64,000 nucleotides of DNA, taken from NCBI RefSeq assembly GCF_014656295.1, contig NZ_BNCD01000001.1:701348-765347 (forward strand), given 5' to 3'. Below, piece by piece: positions 24,293 to 31,780 of the stretch. The DNA is from Streptomyces sulfonofaciens. GTDB lineage: Bacteria; Actinomycetota; Actinomycetes; Streptomycetales; Streptomycetaceae. The translations under genes and the position numbers were made by a program. Positions within the stretch are counted from its first letter, which is position 1. Every line of letters begins with the position of its first letter. The notes under the pieces were generated by a model. That model worked only from the letters and a program-made list of their open reading frames with translations. It ran no database searches and had not been told where the DNA came from.

Positions 24293-24954
24293 ACGTCTTC
24301 CACTTCGTACAGGCCTTCTTCTCCGACGGCGCGCACTGGCACGGCTACGACGGCATCCCGCGGCGCATGGTCGAGCACCTCCAGTACTCGGCGGCGGCAC
24401 TGGGCGTCGCGGCGGCGATCGCACTGCCGATCGGCCTGGTCACCGGGCACACCGGCCGTGGCGGCAACGCGCTGGCGTTCGTCGCGACGGCGGCCCGCGC
24501 ACTGCCCAGCTTCGGCCTGCTCGTGCTGATGTTCGTGCTGATGGGCCTGAGCATCCTGCCGGTGATGATCCCGCTGGTGGTGCTCGCCGTGCCGCCCATC
24601 CTGGTGACGACCTACGAGGCGGTGCGCAATGTGGACGCCTCGCCCGTGGACGCCGCCCGGGGCATGGGCATGCACCCCGCCAAGATCCTCTTCCAGGTGG
24701 AGCTCCCGGTGGCGCTGCCGCTGATCCTGAGCGGGCTCAGGTCGGCGGCGATCCAGATCGTCTCCACCGCCACCATCGCCGCGTACGTGAGCCTCGGCGG
24801 CCTGGGCCGCTACATCGTCGACGGCCTCTACCAGCGCGACTACGAGAAGGTGGTGGGCGGCGCTGCCCTGGTGGCGGCCCTCGCCCTGCTGGTCCTCGGC
24901 CTGTTCTGGGCGGTGGGCCGGGCGGTGGTGTCACCGGGCGTGCGCAGGCGCTGA
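24289..24954 (+). CDS. OpuC/ProU-type ABC permease 2
   Basis: 221 aa. GTG at 24289 overlaps the previous stop (GTGA) and has GGAG 8 nt upstream. Five or six membrane helices; the binding-protein-dependent permease EAA motif is NVDASPVDAARGMGMHPAKILFQVELP, readable as SPVDAARGMGM and ILFQVELP. IQIVSTATIAAYVSLGGLG is typical of the OpuCB/OpuCD pair. The solute-binding protein is not in this operon; the best candidate is at 30623-31564, beyond the conservon. Confidence 0.9.
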   Translation: MNVFHFVQAFFSDGAHWHGYDGIPRRMVEHLQYSAAALGVAAAIALPIGLVTGHTGRGGNALAFVATAARALPSFGLLVLMFVLMGLSILPVMIPLVVLAVPPILVTTYEAVRNVDASPVDAARGMGMHPAKILFQVELPVALPLILSGLRSAAIQIVSTATIAAYVSLGGLGRYIVDGLYQRDYEKVVGGAALVAALALLVLGLFWAVGRAVVSPGVRRR

Positions 24955-25229
24955 GCCCCGCCCCGGGGAGGACGCCGGGACCCGTCCCAGGGAGGGCGCT
25001 GGACCCCGTCCCGGGGGAGGGCGCTGGGCCCCGTCCGGGAGGGGAGCGTGGCTCTGGGGCGCGCCCCCCACGAGCGCCGGGGCCCCACGAGCGCCGGGGC
25101 CGGTCATCCTCCCGCCGGGGCGCTCGCCCTCCCACCGGGGCCCCGAGCCCCTGTGCGGTCGCTCAACCCCTGCGTGACCGGTCGCCCGTGCGGCCGGTCG
25201 CCGGTGCGGCCGGTCGCCCGTGCGGACGC
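24955..25229. repeat. CCCCGTCC/GGGAGGGCGCTGG repeats between convergent genes
   Basis: The convergent gap holds imperfect GGGAGGGCGCTGGRCCCCGTCC repeats, then GAGCGCCGGGGCC and GGTCGCCCGTGCGGCC repeats. No gene is seen. Confidence 0.55.
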
Positions 25230-25835
25230 TCAGCCTCCCGCGCGGGCCAGCGCGTGTTCCAGCACCACCAGCAGCGCATCGCGCACCGAGCCGCGCTCAC
25301 GGGCGTCGAAGACCGTCAGCGGGACGTTGTCGCGGACGTCCAGTGCCCAGCGCACATCGCCGAGGTCGTGCTCGACCTGTCCGTCGAAGGCGTTCACGGC
25401 GACCGCGAAGGGGATGTCGCGGTGCTCGAAGTAGTCGACGGCGGCGTAGCAGTCGTCCAGCCTCCGGGTGTCCACGATCACCAGACCGCCCAGCGCGCCC
25501 TCCACCAGGTCGTCCCACATGAAGCCGAACCTCTCCTGGCCGGGCGTGCCGAAGAGGTACAGCTTGAGCGTCGGGTCGAGCGTGACGCAGCCGAAGTCGA
25601 GGGCCACCGTGGTGGTGGTCTTCTGCGGGGTGTGGGTGAGGTCGTCCACGCCCGCGGCGACCGAGGTGATGGACGCCTCCGTGGTCAGCGGTGCTATCTC
25701 GGAGATGGACGCCACCGTGGTCGTCTTGCCCACCCCGAAGCCGCCCGCGATCACCATCTTGACCGGCAGCGGCGGGCGCGCGGGGACGTCGTCGGGAAGG
25801 CGGGCCATGCCGGGCTCCGGGGCGTCAGTAGTCAC
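25230..25835 (-). CDS. cvnD: Conservon GTPase CvnD
   Basis: 201 aa from GTG at 25835, which overlaps the cvnC stop and follows AGGGG. An ATG at 25874 is also in frame but lies deep inside cvnC. G1 is GGFGVGKTT, G3 is the atypical LFGTPGQERF, and the G4 region is VNAFDG in place of NKxD. CvnD proteins are Ras-like small GTPases that act at the membrane with CvnA-C in a G-protein-like system affecting development and antibiotic production. It is the last gene of the cvnABCD unit. Confidence 0.92.
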   Translation of the reverse strand: MTTDAPEPGMARLPDDVPARPPLPVKMVIAGGFGVGKTTTVASISEIAPLTTEASITSVAAGVDDLTHTPQKTTTTVALDFGCVTLDPTLKLYLFGTPGQERFGFMWDDLVEGALGGLVIVDTRRLDDCYAAVDYFEHRDIPFAVAVNAFDGQVEHDLGDVRWALDVRDNVPLTVFDARERGSVRDALLVVLEHALARAGG

Positions 25836-26310
25836 GGCGGGCGCCCCTGGAGTCGGGAACGGCGCGGAGTCCATCGATAACCCTTCTCAGGACGGAGGCA
25901 TCGCGGGCGGGGTTGCCCTGCGGGAGGTGCAAGGTCAGCCGGCCGTCGACGCGCAGGTCGTCGGCGAGCACACGGATGACGTTGAGGTGCATGCGGAGCT
26001 TCGCGGCGATCTCGGCCAGCGACAGCGGCTCCTGGCAGACGGCGACGATGTCCCGGTGCTCGAAGGCGAAGGTGTCGAGCGCGGCGATGCCCCCGCTCGT
26101 CGCCACCACCTGCGTCTCCACCGGGATCGGCGGTACCAGGCTCTCGCCGCCCGCCACCCTCCCCGCGGTGAGCAGGAACGGGCGGACCGCCGAGGCGGGC
26201 CGGACCGGTTCGGTGTGCGGTTCGGGGTGCGGCTGCGGGTACGAACCGGGGCACGGCTCGGGGTAGGCGTCGTCGGCAGCGCTCCCTGATGGTGCCTCAC
26301 CGGCCGTCAT
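25825..26310 (-). CDS. cvnC: Conservon protein CvnC (DUF742)
   Basis: 161 aa. ATG at 26310 has GGAGG ~10 nt upstream; the longer frame is Arg/Pro/Gly repeat DNA. After a Pro/Glu-rich N-terminus, the DUF742 core has RPFLLTAGRVAGG, AALDTFAFEHRDIVAVC, LSLAEIAAKLRMHLNVIRVLADDL (a winged-helix-like segment) and the terminal VLRRVIDGLRAVPDSRG. CvnC interacts with CvnA, B and D in this family. Its stop overlaps the cvnD start. Confidence 0.92.
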   Translation of the reverse strand: MTAGEAPSGSAADDAYPEPCPGSYPQPHPEPHTEPVRPASAVRPFLLTAGRVAGGESLVPPIPVETQVVATSGGIAALDTFAFEHRDIVAVCQEPLSLAEIAAKLRMHLNVIRVLADDLRVDGRLTLHLPQGNPARDASVLRRVIDGLRAVPDSRGARRDY

Positions 26311-26323
26311 GGTGCCCGCCCTC

Positions 26324-26375
26324 CTCGCCCGTGGCCCTCGCCGTGGCCCTCGCCGTGGCCCTCGCCGTGGTCCAT
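26324..26375. repeat. TGGCCCTCGCCG tandem repeat between cvnB and cvnC
   Basis: The 12-bp unit TGGCCCTCGCCG is repeated about three times in the 104-bp gap between cvnB and cvnC, the only real gap in the conservon. Confidence 0.7.
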
Positions 26376-26414
26376 CGTCCCGCCCGGTCCGCACGCGTCG
26401 TCGCCGGGGCCGGT

Positions 26415-27002
26415 TCACCCGGTGGCGGTCCCGCCGACCGAGTGCTTCAGCTCCATGATGAGCTGCGGGGTGAGCGCGGCGCCCGCACGATTGGCGAACA
26501 GGGCCATTTCATAGGCGATGTTGCCCAGCTTCGCCTCCTTCGAGGCGACCACGCCGAGCACCGCTCCCGCCCCGATCGCCGAGACGAGCAGGTGCCCGCC
26601 CGCGAGGTCGACGATGACCTTGTTGAGGGCGCCGAGGCCGTAGGCGCCGGAGGCGCCGGCGGCCAGGCTGGTGAGGCCGGAGACGATCGCCGCGAGCCGT
26701 TCCGAGTCGGCGTGGTCGCGCAGCCGGGAGACGGCGATCAGCAGCCCGTCGGACGACACCCCTATCGCGTCCACGACGCCCGCGGTCTCGGTGGCGAACC
26801 TGCTCAGCAGCCAGTTGAAGTCGGCCGCCGCGCTGCGCAGGGCGGGGTCGGCGGTGCCGGGGTCGGCTGTGGCGGGTGCTGCGGTGCCGGGTGCTGCGGT
26901 GCCGGGTGCTGCGGTGCCGGGTGGTACGGACGCGTGCGGTGTGCCCGGGCCCGGGCGCGGTTCGGCCGCGCCGGAGGCGGACCCGTCGGTCCAGGTGGTC
27001 AT
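26415..27002 (-). CDS. cvnB: Conservon roadblock/LC7 protein CvnB
   Basis: 195 aa. ATG at 27002 overlaps the cvnA stop (ATGA) and follows AAGGGG. Residues ~25-55 are a PGTAAPGTA repeat linker that most CvnB lack. The roadblock domain follows: LLSRFATETAGVVDAIGVSSDGLLIAVS, i.e. AIGVSSDGLLIAVS with LRDHADSERLAAIVSGLTSL and KVIVDLAGGHLLVSAIGAG. Roadblock proteins regulate small GTPases, here presumably CvnD. Confidence 0.92.
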   Translation of the reverse strand: MTTWTDGSASGAAEPRPGPGTPHASVPPGTAAPGTAAPGTAAPATADPGTADPALRSAAADFNWLLSRFATETAGVVDAIGVSSDGLLIAVSRLRDHADSERLAAIVSGLTSLAAGASGAYGLGALNKVIVDLAGGHLLVSAIGAGAVLGVVASKEAKLGNIAYEMALFANRAGAALTPQLIMELKHSVGGTATG

Positions 27003-30000
27003 TGGCCCACCCCTTCTGAGGATGCGGACGGCTCGGTACCGGTCGTACGGCGCCTGTCGGGCCAGGGGGCCGCCGTCCGGTGCGGTGCGCTCGGCGGCAC
27101 AGACGCCTGGGACCCCTGTGGTGGTTGCGCTTCGTGATGCTCTTGCAACCGGTTGCGTAGGTACGTGGCGCCGAGGAACCGTGCGCTGTCGCGTTGTGCC
27201 CGCTCGACGGCCGCCTCGAACTCCTCCAGTTCCAGGCGGGCCGCCTCCGCGTCCACCGGCCGCCACCCCGGTGGCCCCTGCTGCCCGGGCTGCTGCGGCA
27301 GCACGCCGGACGCGGTGGTGGCCGACAGCGTCGCGCCGCGCACCCGGCGCCGCAGCGGCCGCGGAGACCGCGCACCCGGCACCGGAGTGCGCCCGGCCGC
27401 CGGCCCGCCGGCCGCCGACCCGTGCGACGCGCGTCCTGGCGGACCGTCCGCGCCGTACGAGCCGCCGGTGAAGGCCGACGCGTCCTCGTACGGCGAGCGC
27501 TCCTCGTGCGGCGAGCCGTCCGCGCGCGGTGAGCGGTCCTCGTGCGGTGAGCCGTCCCCGTACGGTGAACGGTCCTCGTGCGGTGAGCCGTCCCCGTACG
27601 GTGAACGGTCCTCGTGCGGTGAGCCGTCCCCGTACGGTGAGCGCTCCCCGTACGACGAACCGTCCCTGTACGACGAACCGCCCGGGGTGCCCGAACCCTC
27701 GGGGAAGCCCGAACCCTCGGGGAAGCCCGAACCCTCCGGGAATCCCGAACCCTCCGGGACGCCCGGGCCCTCCGGGGCGGGTGCGTCGCCGCGGAAGGCG
27801 TCGAAGAACGGCGAGCCGTCCGGGAGGCCGTCGGGGAGGGCGGAGCCGCGCCCGACCGGCCCCACGCGGTCCGTGTCGGGCGCCGACCGCGGGGCCGGCA
27901 CCCGGCGCGGCAGCCCCGTGGCGGCGCCCGTCGGCGGGCCGGCGGGCGGGCCGGCCGGTGGGCGCCGGACGCGGCCGGGCGACTGGCGCGCGGGCGTGGG
28001 CCGCGGCGCGACCGTGGCGGCCGTGTGCATCGGCAGCAGGTGCACCGGCGGCACGATGACCGTGGCGGTGAGGCCCCCGCCGGGGGTGCGCGACAGCGTG
28101 ACCTGGATGCCCCAGCGCCGCGAGAGGCTGCCGACCACGAAGAGCCCGAGCACCTTGGTCGGCACCAGGTCGAGCCGTTCGCGGCGCACCAGCCTGGCGT
28201 TCTCCTCGGCCAGCCGCTCGGGGCCCATGCCCAGGCCGTGGTCGGCGATCTCGACCACGGCACCGTCGGTCACCAGCCGCCGGGAGGCGCCGGCCCACGG
28301 CTCCGCCACGTCCTCGTCCTCGGCCGCGGGCGCCGCTCCCGTGGACCGGCCTCCGCCGCCCGTCAGCAGCCGCACCTCGACCCGGCTGCCGGCCGGCGAG
28401 AACGCCACCGCGTTCTCCAGCAGCTCCGCCAGCATCAGCGTGAGGTCGCCGACCACGTCGGGCGCGATGGTGACGTCGCCGTCGGCGCGCGGCGTCACCC
28501 GCTGGTAGTCCTCGATCTGCCCGAGCGCGGCCCGCACCACGTTGCTCAGCCGGACCGGGCCGGTGTCGGTGCCCCGCTCGCGCAGCCCGGCGAGCAGCAT
28601 CAGGCTGTCGGCGTTGCGCTGCAGCCGTACCGCGATGTGGTCGATCCGGTAGAGGCGCTCCAGCACCTCCGGATCGGTCTCGCCGCGCTCGACCGCGTCG
28701 ATCAGCGCGAGCTGGCGCGCCGTCAGGTTGCTGACGCGCCGTCCGATGTTGCCGAACATCTCCGCGAAGTTGCGGCGGCTGAGCACCTGCCGTTCGAGCA
28801 GCGCGGTCGCGGTGATCTGCACCTGGTTGAACGCCTCGGCGAGCTCGCCGATCTCGTCGCGGACCGGCACCGGCACGGCCGCGAGGCGGGGCGGCCCGGT
28901 GTCGGCGGAGCCGTCGTCCGCGACCCGGGCCAGCTCCTCGCCGGCCGCCGCGGCCACCTGCCGTGCCGCACCGGTCAGCGTCCGCACGGTCCGCAGCACC
29001 GAGCGGCGGGCCAGGACGGAGAACAGCAGCCAGGCGGTGAACGCCAGCAGGGCCGCCACCAGCAGCCCGCCGGCCCGCCACCAGGCGTCCTCGGAGGCCC
29101 GCTGGGTCTGGGCCGCGATCTGGTGGATCAGCGCCCCGGTGACCTCCAGCCGGTGCCGTGCCTGCTGCTCGTAGGTGGGGACCTCCCGCAACGACGCGTC
29201 GAGAGCGGCCCGCACCTGTGCCGGGCGCTCGGCCACCAGGCCGCCGGGGTCGACCTGGAGGGCGGCGTAGTGCTCGGCGATGACGCTCTGGTAGGGGGTG
29301 CGTTCGATCCCGGCCAGCTCGTCGCCCTGGGCGGGGCCGGCGTGCCGGCGGAACCGGTCGGACTGGTAGGTGTACTGGTCGTAGGAGCCGACCGCGCCGG
29401 TGAACTCGATGAGCGCGTTGGGGTCGCCGGTGCGTGCCGAGAACACGCTGGTCTCGAAGGTGGCGTGCGCGGTGTCGGCGCGCAGCAGGGCGTCCAGCAG
29501 GGTGGCGGAGGCGTTCGTGGGCGGCTCTGGCGCGTCGGCGGGCTGCGCGGCGCCGGTGCCGGCCGCTGCCGGGTCGCCGGGGCGGCCGGCGGACGCGTCC
29601 CTTCCGTCGTCCTGGTAGGCGTTGTCGGGGTCCGAGCCGTTGATGCCGAGCCCGTTGATCAGGTCGGCGACGGCACCGCCGTAGGCGGGGTCGATGTTGT
29701 CGGCGGGGATGGGGCCCTGCGCGACGGTGCCGCGCAGGCTGTCCAGGCCCTCGATCTCCTTCAGGGCCCGCGCCTCCGCCTCGGGCAGCCGGTCGCCGAA
29801 GGTCCTGCGCACCGTCTCCACCTGCGCGTTCACGGCCCGCTGCGCGGCCAGGTAGGGCGCGGTGCCGGGTGCCCGGGTGGCGCCCCGGCCCTTCGCCTCG
29901 TAGCGCAGCGAGACCAGGATCGCCTGGCGGTGCTCGGTCTGCAGGCCGTCGATGAGCCTCGCCACCTGCTCGCTGCTGCGCACCAGACGGGCGGTGTCGG

Positions 30001-30196
30001 CCGCCGACCGGGCCTGCCCGATCTGCTGGTGCGCGACGAACGCCAGCATGGCCGCGATGACCAGCACCGGGACGAACACCAGAACGTCCAGCTTGCGGCG
30101 GAAGGGCCAGCGGTCGAGCAGCGGGCCGCGCGGCCGGGGCACCTCGCGCACCGCCGGTGCGCCGGTCCTCGGCGGGTCCTTTCTCTGCCCGGGCAC
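26999..30196 (-). CDS. cvnA: Conservon sensor histidine kinase-like protein CvnA
   Basis: 1065 aa. GTG at 30196 is chosen because AAGGAGG lies 4-5 nt upstream. A membrane helix (VLVFVPVLVIAAMLAFVA) is followed by an extracellular nitrate/sulfonate-sensing (NIT-like) domain (SSEQVARLIDGLQTEHRQA). The second helix is LLVAALLAFTAWLLFSVLA, then HAMP-like helices and a HATPase domain with N-box LAELLENAVAFSP, G1 IADHGLGMG and G2 GLFVVGSLSRRWG. No canonical phospho-acceptor His box is obvious, as in other CvnA. The C-terminal ~330 residues are Pro/Gly/Ser-rich, with tandem SPYGDGSPHEDR units and EGSGFP units. Expected role: membrane sensor coupled to CvnB-D. Confidence 0.92.
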   Translation of the reverse strand: MPGQRKDPPRTGAPAVREVPRPRGPLLDRWPFRRKLDVLVFVPVLVIAAMLAFVAHQQIGQARSAADTARLVRSSEQVARLIDGLQTEHRQAILVSLRYEAKGRGATRAPGTAPYLAAQRAVNAQVETVRRTFGDRLPEAEARALKEIEGLDSLRGTVAQGPIPADNIDPAYGGAVADLINGLGINGSDPDNAYQDDGRDASAGRPGDPAAAGTGAAQPADAPEPPTNASATLLDALLRADTAHATFETSVFSARTGDPNALIEFTGAVGSYDQYTYQSDRFRRHAGPAQGDELAGIERTPYQSVIAEHYAALQVDPGGLVAERPAQVRAALDASLREVPTYEQQARHRLEVTGALIHQIAAQTQRASEDAWWRAGGLLVAALLAFTAWLLFSVLARRSVLRTVRTLTGAARQVAAAAGEELARVADDGSADTGPPRLAAVPVPVRDEIGELAEAFNQVQITATALLERQVLSRRNFAEMFGNIGRRVSNLTARQLALIDAVERGETDPEVLERLYRIDHIAVRLQRNADSLMLLAGLRERGTDTGPVRLSNVVRAALGQIEDYQRVTPRADGDVTIAPDVVGDLTLMLAELLENAVAFSPAGSRVEVRLLTGGGGRSTGAAPAAEDEDVAEPWAGASRRLVTDGAVVEIADHGLGMGPERLAEENARLVRRERLDLVPTKVLGLFVVGSLSRRWGIQVTLSRTPGGGLTATVIVPPVHLLPMHTAATVAPRPTPARQSPGRVRRPPAGPPAGPPTGAATGLPRRVPAPRSAPDTDRVGPVGRGSALPDGLPDGSPFFDAFRGDAPAPEGPGVPEGSGFPEGSGFPEGSGFPEGSGTPGGSSYRDGSSYGERSPYGDGSPHEDRSPYGDGSPHEDRSPYGDGSPHEDRSPRADGSPHEERSPYEDASAFTGGSYGADGPPGRASHGSAAGGPAAGRTPVPGARSPRPLRRRVRGATLSATTASGVLPQQPGQQGPPGWRPVDAEAARLELEEFEAAVERAQRDSARFLGATYLRNRLQEHHEAQPPQGSQASVPPSAPHRTAAPWPDRRRTTGTEPSASSEGVGQ
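27480..27660 (-). repeat. 36-bp tandem repeats in the cvnA tail
   Basis: About four to five copies of a 36-bp unit (GGTGAACGGTCCTCGTGCGG followed by TGAGCCGTCCCCGTAC) encode 12-residue SPYGDGSPHEDR repeats on the minus strand. The middle three copies are nearly identical. A shorter EGSGFP array (18 bp) lies at about 27700-27760. Confidence 0.85.
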
Positions 30197-30622
30197 CGGG
30201 CCTCCTTGCAGCACTCCTGGGGGTGGGGACGACTTGCTGCGGCGCTGGGGGGTTGGTTCCGGGGAACGGCCGTACGGAGGGCGAGACTAGCGAGCTGTCA
30301 AACCACTTCGCCCACGAATCGACCAAGAATGGGCCACAACACGCAGCGGAGTCGATCACATCTTCACCAGGACCATGCGTCGGGGCCCGGAGCGCCGGGG
30401 CGCGCAGCCGGTCCCCGTCCGTGCGTGGGGCCGGTCCCGTCCGCCCGGGGAGCCGGTCCCGTCCGCGCGCGGAACCGGCCGTGCAGGACGCGGCGGATCG
30501 CAATCCGAACGCGCTTGACTCCGCGTGCGGGCTCTCGTTGGATCGTCCGCACGTGCCGTCCCGCACAGCCGTGCGGCCGGCCCCGTCAGCCGTCGCCTGG
30601 ACAAGGGAACGTGACCGCAACC
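30197..30622. other. Divergent promoter region cvnA / solute-binding protein
   Basis: 425 bp without a gene. A TTGACA lies on the minus strand at 30295-30300 (possible -35 for cvnA), but no convincing -10 follows. The part near 30380-30480 has CCCGTCCG repeats. Confidence 0.4.
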
Positions 30623-31564
30623 ATGAGCAGCCAGAAGCGCCTCCTCGCGACCGCCGCGGTCGTCCTGACCAGCGCCCTGACGGCCGCCCTGACCGGATGC
30701 TCCTCGTCCGGCGGCTCCGGAGGCGATCCGCTGAAGGGCGACGGGGGCGGGAACGGCACGGTCGTCGTCGGCTCCAACAACTTCGCCGAGAGCACCCTGC
30801 TGTCCGACATCTACGGCGAGGCGCTCAAGGCCAAGGGCCTCAAGGTCGAGTACAAGCACAACATCGGCAGTCGGGAGACCACCTACGGCCTGATCAAGAA
30901 CGGCACGCTGACGGTGCTCCCCGAGTACAACGGCGCGCTGCTCGCCTACCTGGACAAGGACGCGGTCCCGAAGACCGTCGAGGAGACCGGCAAGGCCGTC
31001 ACCGACAAGCTGGCCCCCAAGCTGGGCCTCCTCGAACCGTCCAGGGCCCAGGACAAGGACGCGGTCACGGTCAACGCGGCCACCGCCGGGAAGTACCACC
31101 TGACGTCCGACTCCACGATCGCGGACCTCGCCGACGCCGCACCCGGCCTGGTGATCGGCGGCTCGCCCGAGTTCCAGACCCGGCACCAGGGCCTGGACGG
31201 GCTGAAGTCCGTCTACGGCGTCACGTTCAGGTCCTTCAAGGCGCTCGACGCGGGCGGCCCCCTGACCATCGCGGCGCTCAAGGGCGGCAACATCCAGGTC
31301 GGCGACGTCTTCACGACCGATCCGAGCATCCGTAAGAACAGGTTCGTCGTCCTCCGGGACCCGAAGAACCTCTTCGGCTTCGAGAACGTCGTCCCGCTGG
31401 TGTACCGCCCGGACCTCCCCAAGGCCGGCGCCGCCGCGCTCAACGCGGTCTCGGCCGCGCTCGACACCCCGACCCTGCTCAAGCTCGGCACCGAGGTCCA
31501 GAACGAGCAGAAGGACCCCATGGACGTCGCGAGGTCCTGGCTGAAGGCCGAGCACCTGATCTGA
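30623..31564 (+). CDS. OpuC/ProX-type quaternary amine-binding lipoprotein
   Basis: 313 aa. ATG at 30623 is used; a GTG at 30611 is in frame and closer to AAGGGA, so the start is uncertain. It has a lipoprotein signal: SSQKRLLATA, core VVLTSALTAAL, lipobox LTGC. The mature part matches the OpuAC/QAT binding fold: VVVGSNNFAESTLLSDIYGEAL, here VVVGSNNFAEST, with KHNIGSRETTYGLIKNG, VLPEYNGALLAYL, GGSPEFQTRHQGLDGL and GDVFTTDPSIRKNRFVVL. It should deliver choline or betaine-like solutes to the permease encoded at 22.2-25.0 kb. The stop codon lies inside a 54-bp palindrome. Confidence 0.9.
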   Translation: MSSQKRLLATAAVVLTSALTAALTGCSSSGGSGGDPLKGDGGGNGTVVVGSNNFAESTLLSDIYGEALKAKGLKVEYKHNIGSRETTYGLIKNGTLTVLPEYNGALLAYLDKDAVPKTVEETGKAVTDKLAPKLGLLEPSRAQDKDAVTVNAATAGKYHLTSDSTIADLADAAPGLVIGGSPEFQTRHQGLDGLKSVYGVTFRSFKALDAGGPLTIAALKGGNIQVGDVFTTDPSIRKNRFVVLRDPKNLFGFENVVPLVYRPDLPKAGAAALNAVSAALDTPTLLKLGTEVQNEQKDPMDVARSWLKAEHLI

Positions 31565-31600
31565 CCCGGGCCCGGGCCCGGGTCAGATCAGGTGCTCGGC
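31547..31600 (+). terminator. 54-bp perfect palindrome spanning the stop codon
   Basis: Two 25-nt arms flank CCGG; the whole 54 bp is its own reverse complement. The left arm contains the last codons (AEHLI) and TGA of the lipoprotein gene. Any transcript through it forms a very stable hairpin. Confidence 0.9.
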
Positions 31601-31717
31601 GTACCCGCCGTACACCCGTACACCGCACCCGTACAGCCCGTACGCCCGTACAGCCCGTACGCCCGGACCGGCCCGGACCGCTGCGGCCGCCGCCCGCCCC
31701 GCGGAGGGGCGGGCGGC
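31601..31717. repeat. CCCGTAC repeats and second hairpin
   Basis: About eight GTAC tetranucleotides occur in imperfect CCCGTACAGCCCGTACG repeats (31601-31670). A 12-bp stem (GCCGCCCGCCCC/GGGGCGGGCGGC, loop GCGGA) follows at 31689-31717, between the binding protein and the lyase gene. Confidence 0.7.
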
Positions 31718-31780
31718 GCCGTCGGGCGCAGTCCCCGCCCCCGCCCGGGGGCGGCACCGGAAGACCCAGGAGGAGGCGGC

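Noticed and set aside
25836..25874. cvnD start at the ATG 25874 with AAGGG upstream
   Set aside because: It would overlap cvnC by ~50 nt, and the AAGGG belongs to the conserved VLRRVIDGL codons; GTG 25835 gives the usual stop-start overlap.
27480..27660. CRISPR-like spacing in the cvnA region
   Set aside because: These are in-frame 36-bp coding repeats without unique spacers.
30272..30300. cvnA promoter with TTGACA at 30295-30300
   Set aside because: The -35 is perfect, but no acceptable -10 lies 16-19 bp downstream, so it was not listed as a promoter.
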